Shown: piece after piece, positions 6,598 through 15,088 of the stretch
Position numbering within the stretch: the first letter of the stretch is position 1
Layout: each line of letters begins with the position of its first letter
Assembly (NCBI GenBank): GCA_002350705.1
Contig: DEFH01000054.1
Coordinates: 50,218 to 81,257 of the forward strand
DNA: 31,040 nucleotides
Source: Ruminococcaceae bacterium UBA2857
Lineage (GTDB): Bacteria > Bacillota > Clostridia > Oscillospirales > Acutalibacteraceae
Direction: 5' to 3'
The notes under the pieces: model-generated
What the model was told of the DNA's origin: nothing
The model's input: the letters and a program-made list of their open reading frames with translations, nothing else
Databases searched by the model: none
Translations under genes and position numbers: made by a program

Positions 6598-9500
6598 TTA
6601 CTCATGCAGACGTTTCCGATTCTGCAAAGCTTCATCAACAAAGGCGATATTTTTTTCAGGCTCCCTGACGGCATAATCAAGGGCCTTCAGAGCGTTTGCA
6701 TACAGTTCTTCATACGTTCCGCCATCATGCGGAAATACACTGATGCCTGCCTTGCCGAAAATGGCAAGTTCTCCGTTTTCGGACGGATATTTATTTTTCA
6801 TCACCAGACAAATCTGTTCCGCTTTTTCCAACAGTTTTTCACGGTTTGCCATATTCTTGACAAAGATGATAAAACGGCTGCCGCTGCTGCGTCCGATCAT
6901 ATCCGTATCTCCAAACAGCTCCCGCATATTTTCGGATGTTTCCTTCAATACGGCATTGGCAAAGGCTGTGCCTAAATTTTCTTCCAGTTCTTCATAGCCG
7001 CCAATCTCTGCAATGATCAGAGCGTGATTTTTATCGTTTGTCTCCTGATTCAGACAATGCCTGATTTTGTTTTCAGCGGCACGCTTATGGTACAGGTTGG
7101 AAATAAATTCTGTTCTGTCATTTCGTATGACATCAAAGAAACTTTCGCTTTCATCCGAAACATCCGCAAATACTGCGATAACCTGTACAGGAATATTGGC
7201 AGTATTCCTGACGGCAACAAATTTCACTTTATTCCAGACATAAGATTTTGTCTTATGGCTGTATACTCTGAGAAATGCTTCCGCATCACTGTTTTCCAGA
7301 CGGGCGGCATGAAGTTTTTCCAAAAATTTTTCCGCATCATCCTCGTGAAGAAAACGATTTTCCTTCAACTCTTTCACAAAATCCTCTGTATTCGGTTCAT
7401 AGCCGTACAGCTTTCGGAAAGAACCGGATATTTTGATTTTATCAAAACGGGGTGTCCATTCCATGATAAAGCATTTTGTCTGTTCCAGAACCTCGTCATA
7501 GATTTTTTCATTGAGAACCAGCGTTGTATTTTCGTGACTCAGCACGGGATATTCTGTAACTGTCGGAGACACTTCCATCTGCTTTCTGAATTCATCCAGA
7601 CGAATCAGTTCTTCCTGCTGAATACCGAATGCAACGGGTGTTTTGCTCTGAATCAGACGAACCGCTTCTTCTCCCGTTCCGGACGGAAGTTCTGCCGCTA
7701 TCCCCATCCGGTCAAAAAAGCTGATAAAATATGCCAGCAGATCTGCACGGCAAAGTCCTTCTGCTATATCATTAATGAAACTTCTTGAAAAGACGATCTT
7801 ATCAAAAAAGCCTTCTCCAAAGCATTTCACACTGAAATTCTGGAAACCGGCACCGTACACGCCCAAATCAAATCCCATGCTCTTTACTTCAGCCGAAAAA
7901 GCCGCAAGACGATTGGTACTGATATGGTCCAACATATCGTGTGAAAGCAGAATACACACGCAATGGGCCGCTATCGGATACTGCCTGACAATTTCCCTCA
8001 ACGCACTCACCACATTTTCACAATCATCACTGCCGAAATACATCATCACCGACATTTTCGGCAAAACAATGTGATTTTTCTGCATAGCGTCGATTTCTGC
8101 TATCAGACGTTTGGTGCTGTTCAGACTCATGGCAGTTGCATTCCCCTCTGACAATTCACATTCTGCATTGCTTATCGTTTCAATAAAGTGATAGCACAAA
8201 ATCCTGCCGTTCTCCGAATGAACCACCGGCAACAGATATTTTTCAAAATTCTGCGTACAAAGTTCCGTTTCCTTTCTCACAAGTTCACACGGTTTCCGGT
8301 GCTGATCCAGTTCCCAGCTTTCCTCCATTCCGTCATGATAGAACATATACATATTCTTGCCGTTGAGTTTCACCAGTTCCACCGCTTTTGACGCTTTCGC
8401 AAAGAGCGTATCAAAGTCTCCGCCGTCTGACGGATATGCCGCTGCTCCCACAGATGCTGTTGTCTGTACGCTCACCTGTTCATTGAACGGATAGGTTTTA
8501 TGAAATCCTCTGAAAATATCATCCACCATTTTCAGACATTCTTCTTTATCGGGACAGTCTTTGATAAACAGCAGAAAATTATCATCTTCCACTCTGGCAA
8601 CAACCGATGTATCAGGCACCTGTTTTCTCAGTTCTTTTGCCAGATCTATCAAAATTTCATTGCCGAAACGATAGCTTGTACTGCGGTTGATTTTTCCGAA
8701 ATCGTCACCGTCTGCCAGTACCAGCAAATGATAACCGTTTTTTCCTGTATGAGACAGATAATCATCTATTTCCTTTTTCATGCCGTTCAGGTTCAGCAGA
8801 CCTGTCAGAATATCATGATCCTTTTCTGTCTGCCGATAGTTGAAAGCTGTCTGATGCAGTTCAATCATACTGATCAGCACCCTGACCAGACTGCCGTTTT
8901 CCGCAATCGGAATCGCTGCCACTCTCACACTGGTATACGGTTTATTTCCGAACTTCATCACACACTCAAAAATAACGGTTCCTTCCCGGATATTGTCCGG
9001 TCGGAACTGACGAAGAAAATCATTCCTGTAATTCTCCGCACAGCTCTCCGCAAACAAATTAATGGCTTCTTCATAATTTTTCGGAATATTTCCTCCGCAT
9101 ATGTCACCGATTTGTCCTTTTCTCTCATGTATCGTGTCATACACTGTACCAAATTCAAACACATAGTCGGATGATGCATAAAACACATCCACATCTCTCT
9201 GATGGGTTTCTTTCAGCATTTTTTTCTGCCGTTCGATCAGTTCTATCAGATCATCACGGCTCATTTTTGCATATACTTCCTCGGCATATTCTCCATGTTT
9301 GTTTTTGAGATACTGTGCCGCTGTATTTTTCTTATCAGATACGTCTTTATCCACATACTTTTCCGCTAACTCCTTGAACTTGGGCAGTACCATGCCGAAA
9401 CAGTCCAGCACTTCCTCCGAAAAAGTACCGCACGCACCATCCCGAATCATATCCACTGCTTTTTCATGGGAATACGGTTCTTTATATGGTCTCCGGCTTG

Positions 9501-10431
9501 TCAGAGCATCATAACAGTCTGCCAGAGCAACGACCTGTGCCCAGATGGGTATCTCATCGCCCGAAAGTCCGTCAGGATAACCCAGACCATCCCATTTTTC
9601 ATGGTGGAAACGGCATATATCATAACAGTATTTATAATACTCATTTTTTTCAATGTTATCAATCTGCTCTAATATCTCACAGCCCTTTGTGGTATGCATT
9701 TTCATCACCTGAAATTCTTCGGGTGTGAGTCTTGACGGCTTGAGCAGTATCGAATCCGGTATCGCAATCTTGCCGATGTCATGCATACAGGAAGCTGAGG
9801 TGATTAAAGCAATTTTTTCATCATCAAGGTGATACTTCGGATATTTTTTCGACAGTTCTTGCAGAAGGGCTTCTGTAAATTTCTGAATTCTTCTGACGTG
9901 TTTTCCGGATTCCACATCACGATATTCAATCACCATGCTCAGAACATCCAGCATATCATTATTAATCGTATTGATTTTTTCTTCCTTCACTTTCAGAGCC
10001 TCGTCCTGCTCTGTAATTTTCTGCCTTTGCTCCTGTACCTGATGCTCCAAGCGGTTTTTATGTGAAAACAGTTCCACCAAATTCTGTACACGCTTTCTCA
10101 CCGTATACGGATTCACGGGAGAATGTACCACATCTCTGTACGGAATCCATACTTTATTTTTTAAATTGCTGTGCTCATTCTGCAATATCAGAATCACAGG
10201 CGTATTGTCAAACAGTTTCAGTTTTTCCAGCATTTCCGCCCTGTCCGCACTGATTTTCCGAGCGATTCCCTCATTGGCTAAAATGACTGATATCTCACTT
10301 TTATAATGCATCAGAAGCCGCAAAAAATCTTCACTGCTTTCCGTCTGTATCAATTCGTACTCCTTACCGAACAGTTCCTGCAGGATGGCACGATTCATCT
10401 CACCATTATCCGCAACAAGCATCTTTTTCAA
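6598..10431 (-). CDS. Multidomain HD-GYP phosphodiesterase with degenerate REC, GGDEF, EAL, PAS and GGDEF modules
   Basis: The chosen TTG start at 10431 has AAAGGAG at the right distance and gives MKKMLVADNG; an upstream ATG at 10464 lacks a ribosome site. Residues below count from that ATG (subtract 11). A receiver-like fold at 14-135 lacks the phospho-acceptor Asp (VILANEG) and the conserved Lys. A coiled linker at 136-170 precedes an intact HD-GYP domain at about 170-370: HD at 228-229, HHEKWDGLGYP at 287-297. Then come a PAS-like region (425-540), a GGDEF fold with VEDDN at the signature (545-712), an EAL-like fold without catalytic motifs (735-955), a PAS domain (990-1110) and a second GGDEF fold with SSGSR (1115-1280). 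HD-GYP domains hydrolyse cyclic di-GMP, so phosphodiesterase activity is expected; the other modules are probably sensory. It is cytoplasmic, with no transmembrane segment. Confidence 0.85.
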   Translation of the reverse strand: MKKMLVADNGEMNRAILQELFGKEYELIQTESSEDFLRLLMHYKSEISVILANEGIARKISADRAEMLEKLKLFDNTPVILILQNEHSNLKNKVWIPYRDVVHSPVNPYTVRKRVQNLVELFSHKNRLEHQVQEQRQKITEQDEALKVKEEKINTINNDMLDVLSMVIEYRDVESGKHVRRIQKFTEALLQELSKKYPKYHLDDEKIALITSASCMHDIGKIAIPDSILLKPSRLTPEEFQVMKMHTTKGCEILEQIDNIEKNEYYKYCYDICRFHHEKWDGLGYPDGLSGDEIPIWAQVVALADCYDALTSRRPYKEPYSHEKAVDMIRDGACGTFSEEVLDCFGMVLPKFKELAEKYVDKDVSDKKNTAAQYLKNKHGEYAEEVYAKMSRDDLIELIERQKKMLKETHQRDVDVFYASSDYVFEFGTVYDTIHERKGQIGDICGGNIPKNYEEAINLFAESCAENYRNDFLRQFRPDNIREGTVIFECVMKFGNKPYTSVRVAAIPIAENGSLVRVLISMIELHQTAFNYRQTEKDHDILTGLLNLNGMKKEIDDYLSHTGKNGYHLLVLADGDDFGKINRSTSYRFGNEILIDLAKELRKQVPDTSVVARVEDDNFLLFIKDCPDKEECLKMVDDIFRGFHKTYPFNEQVSVQTTASVGAAAYPSDGGDFDTLFAKASKAVELVKLNGKNMYMFYHDGMEESWELDQHRKPCELVRKETELCTQNFEKYLLPVVHSENGRILCYHFIETISNAECELSEGNATAMSLNSTKRLIAEIDAMQKNHIVLPKMSVMMYFGSDDCENVVSALREIVRQYPIAAHCVCILLSHDMLDHISTNRLAAFSAEVKSMGFDLGVYGAGFQNFSVKCFGEGFFDKIVFSRSFINDIAEGLCRADLLAYFISFFDRMGIAAELPSGTGEEAVRLIQSKTPVAFGIQQEELIRLDEFRKQMEVSPTVTEYPVLSHENTTLVLNEKIYDEVLEQTKCFIMEWTPRFDKIKISGSFRKLYGYEPNTEDFVKELKENRFLHEDDAEKFLEKLHAARLENSDAEAFLRVYSHKTKSYVWNKVKFVAVRNTANIPVQVIAVFADVSDESESFFDVIRNDRTEFISNLYHKRAAENKIRHCLNQETNDKNHALIIAEIGGYEELEENLGTAFANAVLKETSENMRELFGDTDMIGRSSGSRFIIFVKNMANREKLLEKAEQICLVMKNKYPSENGELAIFGKAGISVFPHDGGTYEELYANALKALDYAVREPEKNIAFVDEALQNRKRLHE

Positions 10432-10478
10432 AATACCAGCTCCTTTCATGAATACATCTTTCACATGGGAATATCTCT

Positions 10479-10507
10479 ATTATACACAATTTTTTACTCT
10501 TTGTACA
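10479..10507 (-). promoter_or_regulatory. Promoter of the HD-GYP gene
   Basis: On the minus strand TGTACA (10502-10507), a 17-bp spacer and TATAAT (10479-10484). The -35 is imperfect. The promoter abuts the 3' end of the upstream DUF3810 gene, with no obvious terminator between them. Confidence 0.6.
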
Positions 10508-10516
10508 GCACTTTTT

Positions 10517-11599
10517 TCAAGATTTTTCCAATATTTTCTCTTTCAGAAAGGCGATTGTCAAATCTACCATCTTTCCGTAACTTTTCACACCTGCCTCCTG
10601 AGAGTTACTTTTCAAATAGCTGTCATTAATATTTGCAGCCACTTCCGCAACAGGTGTTTCAAACTCTTTCCAGTAGGCTGACTGAGCAGACAAATCTCTC
10701 TGCACTCCGTCACTGAGAACTCCCGACAGTGTTTCATATCTGCCCCTGTCATTCTCATAAAGTGCATTAAACGCATAAATCATTGCCATTGTATAGCCCG
10801 AATACGCAAATTCTTTATCTTCGGATTCGATACAACTCAGAAATGCCATGAAATTTGCATCTTCCTCATGCATGATACCGCTGACGTGTGCCAGCTCATG
10901 ACACATGGTTGACGGTATCGTAAAAGCAGGGATATCTGTATTCACATTCGCTTCAAACGTGAACGGAAAATAAACCCCTGTGATATTCAGATACGACATC
11001 CCTCTGGAAAGCATCACACTTTTCGGCTGTGACAGGTGATTTCCCAGCAATTCACTCACATACTTTGCCGCTTTTTGCTCTGTATGCTCCGACAGCACCA
11101 TCACACCCTTGTCATCTTCCGAAAGCTGTTCTCTGATTTCCGACGCTTTCTCCGCCAGATATACACATGTCTGATATAATTCTTCCGCAGAAACCGGTTT
11201 GGTATCAATGCCCATCTGCTCCCCGACTCCTCTGCGGTAATAATTCATACCGCAGTTTGCCGTGAACAGAAACAACACTGCCGATGCAGTGCACATCAGA
11301 TTCAGAAAAGCTTTCAAAACAGTTTTTCCGCCTGTTTTCCTTGCCTTTGTCACCGTATATATCACATAGCCTGCCAATGCAAAAGGCACCGTCAGCACCA
11401 GGATTTCTCCCAGTGAAAACGGCAGCAATCCCGTTATATTGTGAAATATCCATGCCATATACTGATAGCAACAGGTATAATAACATTCTGCAAAATCCGT
11501 GCTGTTTTTTGCCGCCAGCGTCAGCACTCCCGACAACGGCACCAACATCAATAACCAAAATCTTACGGAACGTATCCATTTTTGCAATATTTTTTTCAT
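10517..11599 (-). CDS. DUF3810-family membrane metalloprotease-like protein
   Basis: The start is placed at ATG 11599 (MKKILQKWIRSVRFWLLML). A longer reading from 11635 would overlap the promoter -10 and cannot be translated from that transcript. The 360-aa protein has three hydrophobic segments at about 15-30, 60-85 and 105-118. The large C-terminal domain carries a zinc-metalloprotease motif, HELAH at 234-238, followed by a Glu-rich HEED segment that could supply the third ligand. This matches DUF3810, a family of predicted membrane-anchored metallopeptidases with no established substrate. Several conserved-looking tyrosines follow (YSGYTMAMIYAFNALY). It lies on the same strand as the HD-GYP gene but that gene has its own promoter. 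Confidence 0.8.
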   Translation of the reverse strand: MKKILQKWIRSVRFWLLMLVPLSGVLTLAAKNSTDFAECYYTCCYQYMAWIFHNITGLLPFSLGEILVLTVPFALAGYVIYTVTKARKTGGKTVLKAFLNLMCTASAVLFLFTANCGMNYYRRGVGEQMGIDTKPVSAEELYQTCVYLAEKASEIREQLSEDDKGVMVLSEHTEQKAAKYVSELLGNHLSQPKSVMLSRGMSYLNITGVYFPFTFEANVNTDIPAFTIPSTMCHELAHVSGIMHEEDANFMAFLSCIESEDKEFAYSGYTMAMIYAFNALYENDRGRYETLSGVLSDGVQRDLSAQSAYWKEFETPVAEVAANINDSYLKSNSQEAGVKSYGKMVDLTIAFLKEKILEKS

Positions 11600-11625
11600 A
11601 GCTGTCATTCCTGTCTTTTTTCTAC

Positions 11626-11654
11626 ATTCTATCATATCTTCTTTTCCGGTTCAA
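11626..11654 (-). promoter_or_regulatory. Promoter of the DUF3810 gene
   Basis: On the minus strand TTGAAC (11649-11654), a 17-bp spacer and TAGAAT (11626-11631). The predicted transcript starts near 11619, leaving a leader of about 20 nt before ATG 11599. Confidence 0.65.
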
Positions 11655-11709
11655 TCTGATTCTGCAACCATTCGTGGAACTTTTCCCCTGACATTCCAGA
11701 AATATTTGA

Positions 11710-11738
11710 TTGCAAACTGCCGCCTTTTTTAATATTAT
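11710..11738 (+). promoter_or_regulatory. Promoter of the mecA-like gene
   Basis: TTGCAA (11710-11715), a 17-bp spacer and TATTAT (11733-11738) lie 47 bp upstream of the start codon. Confidence 0.6.
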
Positions 11739-11785
11739 GTAATGGAGAGTTATTTCTTCTATCTTTTGATTTTGGAGTGAGCCTG

Positions 11786-12343
11786 ATGAACATTGAACAA
11801 ATCGACAATTCAAGAATTCTGATTTCCCTTGCCGACAAGGAGCTCGAAAGCTATTCCGTTACGTTTGAAAATCTGAGTCTTTCCGAAACTCATTCGAGAA
11901 CTGTCTTAAAGGAACTGCTGCACTATGCCTCTGTCAAAACAGGTATCAGCTTCCAAAACAAAAAAATTCTCATTGAAGCTCTCAAATATGAACATGGTTG
12001 TCTTCTTCTTCTCACTGTTTCCAAAATACGAAAAACTTATCACATCAGGCATTGTTCCAATGCTTATACGTTTACTTTCAGCAATGCGGAAAATTTTCTT
12101 GCCTGTATCAAGGCTCTTTATCGAATGCAGCCCGACAGATTCCTCAGTTCCGCCTTTTCGTATCATCAGACGTACTTTCTTGTAATTCGCTCCTCTTCTC
12201 CCCTCAAACCCGGATATATCAACACTATCAATGAATTTGCCGTCTCCTGCAAGCGTGGCAATGTTTTTATTGCCTTTCTCATGGAACACGCAAAGCTTTT
12301 GAAACACCATCACGCCGTCCAAAATATCGGTAAGGCTCTTTGA
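11786..12343 (+). CDS. MecA-like adaptor protein
   Basis: The start is the ATG at 11786, behind GGAG 8 nt upstream. The 185-aa protein follows the MecA pattern: an N-terminal segment MNIEQIDNSRILISLADKEL, the helix HSRTVLKELLHYASVKTGI, then a strand region with EHGCLLLLT. The C-terminal half (about 85-185) resembles the ClpC-binding domain by order of strands and helices, with FSNAENFLACIKALY. MecA proteins deliver substrates to ClpC for degradation and stimulate its assembly; in Bacillus they limit competence. It is somewhat shorter than typical MecA (about 215-240 aa), because the acidic linker is nearly absent. The substrate here is unknown. Confidence 0.72.
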   Translation: MNIEQIDNSRILISLADKELESYSVTFENLSLSETHSRTVLKELLHYASVKTGISFQNKKILIEALKYEHGCLLLLTVSKIRKTYHIRHCSNAYTFTFSNAENFLACIKALYRMQPDRFLSSAFSYHQTYFLVIRSSSPLKPGYINTINEFAVSCKRGNVFIAFLMEHAKLLKHHHAVQNIGKAL

Positions 12344-12350
12344 ATACCAA

Positions 12351-12385
12351 AAAAACGACTTGACATTTCATCAAGTCGTTTTTTC
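12351..12385. terminator. Bidirectional terminator between mecA-like gene and nfnB
   Basis: A 13-bp perfect stem (AAAAACGACTTGA / TCAAGTCGTTTTT) has a 7-nt loop. A- and T-runs on both sides suit both converging genes. Confidence 0.88.
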
Positions 12386-12388
12386 TGT

Positions 12389-13789
12389 TTATGATTTATT
12401 TTTCAGATATTCGTCGATTGCTTTGGCTGCTGCCTTTCCGGCACCCATTGCCAGAATCACCGTTGCCGCACCTGTGACAGCGTCTCCGCCTGCATACACG
12501 CCCTCACGGCTTGTCAGACCGTCATCGCCGTCTGTGACAATACAGCCGTGTTTGTTGGTTTCCAGTCCCGGCGTCGTGCTTCTGATGAGCGGATTCGGAC
12601 TTGTGCCGATTGCCATGATCATAGTGTCCACATCCAGTACAAATTCACTGTCCGGCTTTTCAATCGGTCTGCGTCTGCCGCTTGCGTCAGGCTCGCCAAG
12701 TTCCATTTCTACACATTTCATGCCCTTGACCATGCCGTTCTCATCGCCCAGCACTTCAACAGGGTTAGTCAGTGTCTTGAAGATAATACCCTCTTCTTCT
12801 GCGTGTTCGACTTCTTCTTTACGGGCAGGAAGTTCATTCATACTTCTTCTGTAAACAATATAGACATTCTCCGCACCCATGCGTTTTGCACATCTTGCCG
12901 CATCCATTGCAACGTTGCCGCCGCCGACAACAGCTACATTTTTACTGTTCTTGATAGGTGTCTTGGAACCTTCCCGATAGGCTTTCATCAGGTTGATTCT
13001 TGTCAGATATTCATTAGCGGAATAAACACCCTTCAAGCTTTCACCGGGAATATTCATAAATCTCGGCAAGCCTGCACCACTGCCGATATAAATGGCTTCG
13101 TTGCCCATCTCAAACAGCTCGTCTACTGTCAGAACCTTACCGATAACCATATTGGTTTCAATATCCACACCAATCGCTTTCAGATTATCGATTTCTTTCT
13201 GAACGATCACTTTCGGAAGTCTGAATTCCGGTATGCCATATACAAGCACACCGCCTGCCAGATGCAGTGCTTCGTAAACCGTTACTTTATAACCCATCTT
13301 TGCCAAATCACCTGCGGCTGTCAGTCCGCTCGGACCTGCTCCGATAATGGCAACTTTATGACCATTCTGTTCAGGCATTTTGGGAGCTTCCTTGCAGTGC
13401 TCTCTGTGATAGTCGGCTACAAACCGTTCCAGTCTGCCGATACCCACACTCTCGCCCTTAATACCTCTGACACATTTGCTTTCACACTGTTTTTCCTGCG
13501 GACAGACTCTGCCGCATACTGCCGGAAGCGAACTGGACTGAGAGATGATTTCATAAGCTCCCTCCATGTCCTCATTGGCAACTCTCTCGATAAATGCCGG
13601 AATATCTATCGATACAGGACATGCTGTACGGCATGGCTTGTTTTTGCAGTTCAGGCATCTTCGAGCTTCATTCACTGCCATTTCATACGTATAACCAAGG
13701 GCTACTTCTTCAAAGTTATTTCTTCTTATTTGCGGATCCTGCACCGGCATCGGACACTTTTTCGGATCCATATTTCTCTGTACTGCCAT
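12389..13789 (-). CDS. nfnB: NADH-dependent ferredoxin:NADP+ oxidoreductase, large subunit NfnB (GltA-like)
   Basis: The 466-aa flavoprotein has an N-terminal iron-sulfur domain (C45, C48, C53, C57 and C92, C96, C102, C106), an FAD fingerprint GAGPSGL at 150-156 and a second dinucleotide fold with GGGNVAMDA at about 289-297. These match the glutamate-synthase small-subunit family and its Nfn branch. No glutamate synthase large subunit is present. Instead the NfnA-type gene lies 3 bp upstream, which points to NfnAB, the electron-bifurcating enzyme that makes NADPH from NADH and reduced ferredoxin. The start is ATG behind AGGAGGAG. Family databases often name it gltA or sulfide dehydrogenase subunit; those alternatives cannot be fully excluded. 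Confidence 0.87.
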   Translation of the reverse strand: MAVQRNMDPKKCPMPVQDPQIRRNNFEEVALGYTYEMAVNEARRCLNCKNKPCRTACPVSIDIPAFIERVANEDMEGAYEIISQSSSLPAVCGRVCPQEKQCESKCVRGIKGESVGIGRLERFVADYHREHCKEAPKMPEQNGHKVAIIGAGPSGLTAAGDLAKMGYKVTVYEALHLAGGVLVYGIPEFRLPKVIVQKEIDNLKAIGVDIETNMVIGKVLTVDELFEMGNEAIYIGSGAGLPRFMNIPGESLKGVYSANEYLTRINLMKAYREGSKTPIKNSKNVAVVGGGNVAMDAARCAKRMGAENVYIVYRRSMNELPARKEEVEHAEEEGIIFKTLTNPVEVLGDENGMVKGMKCVEMELGEPDASGRRRPIEKPDSEFVLDVDTMIMAIGTSPNPLIRSTTPGLETNKHGCIVTDGDDGLTSREGVYAGGDAVTGAATVILAMGAGKAAAKAIDEYLKNKS

Positions 13790-13792
13790 TTC

Positions 13793-14635
13793 TCACTTCT
13801 CCTCCTGTTTCATCAAGTTACAGGAAGCCTCTCTTGCATGGGCTTCAAAATCTCTGTACATGGTACCTCTGTGCATAGCCTCATCAAAGTCTACCAGATG
13901 TCCGTCAAAGTCCGGACCGTCTACACACGCAAATTTTGTCTGACCGCCTACTGTCAGACGACAGCCGCCGCACATTCCGGTGCCGTCTATCATAATCGGG
14001 TTCATGCTGACAACTGTTTTGACATTATATTTCTTTGTCAGCTGACACACAAATTTCATCATAATCAGCGGACCGATTGCAATAACTTCATCATATTGGT
14101 TGCCGTCTTTGATAAGTTCTTCCAAAGCGTTGGTAACAAGTCCCTTTGTGCCGTAGCTGCCGTCATCTGTCATCATGCAGAGTTTTGCACTGACTGCCTT
14201 GAATTCATCTTCCAGAATCACAAGGTCTTTATTACGGAAACCGACTACACTGTGCACTTCACAGCCCAGTCCCGACAGTTTCTTGGCAATCGGATAGGCT
14301 ATCGCACAACCTACACCGCCGCCTACAACGGCCACTTTTTTCAGCCCCTCTGTTTCGGAAGGCTGTCCCAACGGTCCTACAAAGTCATGCAGGCTTTCCC
14401 CTTCGTTCAGGGTATCCAGCTCCATTGTGGAACCTCCGACAATCTGATAAATAATTGTTACGGTGCCCTTTTCTCTGTCAAAATCTGCTATTGTCAGCGG
14501 TACTCTTTCGCTGTCCTCTTTGGCTCTGAAAATGATAAACTGCCCCGGCTCCGCTTTTTTTGCAATGAGCGGTGCTTCAATTTCCATGAGCGAAACTGTC
14601 GGATTCAATGATTGTTTTCTTACTATCCTGTACAT
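13793..14635 (-). CDS. nfnA: NADH-dependent ferredoxin:NADP+ oxidoreductase, small subunit NfnA
   Basis: The 280-aa protein has an FAD-binding barrel with RVPLTIAD (about 44-51), an NAD-binding fold with VVGGGVGCA (about 103-111) and a C-terminal [2Fe-2S] site with Cys222, Cys225 and Cys237 (GTGMCGGCRLTVGG). This is the dihydroorotate-dehydrogenase electron-transfer-subunit (PyrK-like) family. Tight pairing with nfnB and absence of pyrD or a glutamate synthase gene favour NfnA, the subunit where NADH is used and electrons are split. The start at 14635 lacks a strong Shine-Dalgarno (AAAGGG lies rather far upstream), but MYRIVRKQSL is the usual N-terminus. The promoter at 14698-14726 has a palindrome in its spacer. 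Confidence 0.87.
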   Translation of the reverse strand: MYRIVRKQSLNPTVSLMEIEAPLIAKKAEPGQFIIFRAKEDSERVPLTIADFDREKGTVTIIYQIVGGSTMELDTLNEGESLHDFVGPLGQPSETEGLKKVAVVGGGVGCAIAYPIAKKLSGLGCEVHSVVGFRNKDLVILEDEFKAVSAKLCMMTDDGSYGTKGLVTNALEELIKDGNQYDEVIAIGPLIMMKFVCQLTKKYNVKTVVSMNPIMIDGTGMCGGCRLTVGGQTKFACVDGPDFDGHLVDFDEAMHRGTMYRDFEAHAREASCNLMKQEEK

Positions 14636-14697
14636 CTCACACTACAACCCTTTCTTTTTCATCGGAAAGCAGTCACTTTCCTTTCTCTTGCGACGAT

Positions 14698-14726
14698 ATT
14701 ATATCATACTTTTTGAAAGTATACAA
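14698..14726 (-). promoter_or_regulatory. nfnAB promoter with operator-like palindrome in the spacer
   Basis: On the minus strand TTGTAT (14721-14726), a 17-bp spacer and TATAAT (14698-14703). Between them lies ATACTTT-N3-AAAGTAT (14706-14722), a perfect 7-bp-arm inverted repeat overlapping the -35 edge. This is a typical place for a repressor site. It does not look like a Rex box. Confidence 0.7.
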
Positions 14727-14876
14727 GACCAATCCTGCATTTTTCCAAAGAATTTCTGTTTTCGTCCTTTCGGCCGATTCATCAATATTCACAATATACT
14801 CTGTTTTTATTCCCTTTATTTCGACACTTTTTTCATTAAAGCTACTATCATGTTACAATGAAACATTTTATTTTTA

Positions 14877-14905
14877 TTGCCCAAATCGAAAAAGAGTATT
14901 ATAAT
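14877..14905 (+). promoter_or_regulatory. Promoter of the AraC-family gene
   Basis: TTGCCC (14877-14882), a 17-bp spacer and TATAAT (14900-14905). This places the start of transcription near 14912, about 177 nt before the araC-type start codon. The 150 bp between this promoter and the nfnAB promoter shows no gene. Confidence 0.65.
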
Positions 14906-14911
14906 ACAATT

Positions 14912-15088
14912 AACAGGAACAGTTTGTCTTTCATGCGATGAATATTTATGCACTCTGACAAATTTTTACGGAAGTTTCTTCTGTGATTCGGATGAGGGTT
15001 CTCGGAATTCTCATCTCTCGGAGTGCCGGCACCCCCTCAGCAAGCGATCGATCCGTATCGGAAAATCTGAACGAAAGGGGCGAAATTT
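14912..15088 (+). other. Long structured 5' leader of the AraC-family gene (candidate regulatory RNA)
   Basis: About 177 nt of leader have no credible gene. At 14991-15015 an 11-bp hairpin can form (GATGAGGGTTC / GAATTCTCATC, two G-U pairs, 3-nt loop). It is followed by the GTGCCGGCAC palindrome near 15024-15033 and a CGAT/ATCG hairpin near 15047-15060. A 12-codon open frame (MHSDKFLRKFLL) lies upstream without a ribosome site. I could not match it to a known riboswitch. Confidence 0.4.

Noticed and set aside
7024..7788. A 254-codon plus-strand frame, with others up to 9174, opposite the HD-GYP gene.
   Set aside because: Antisense shadows of a long gene, Phe/Ile-rich with no domain or ribosome site.
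12548..14611. A 687-codon open frame on the plus strand opposite nfnB and nfnA.
   Set aside because: It is antisense to two clearly real genes, runs across their junction, has a His/Phe/Cys-rich composition with no recognisable domain, and lacks a ribosome site. It is an effect of codon bias.
12389..14635. The gene pair as glutamate synthase small subunit plus PyrK.
   Set aside because: No glutamate synthase large subunit or pyrD is present, and the tight A-B pairing with its iron-sulfur sites fits NfnAB better.
14698..14726. nfnAB promoter palindrome as a Rex operator.
   Set aside because: Rex sites read TTGTTAA-N4-TTAACAA or close to it; ATACTTT-N3-AAAGTAT does not match.
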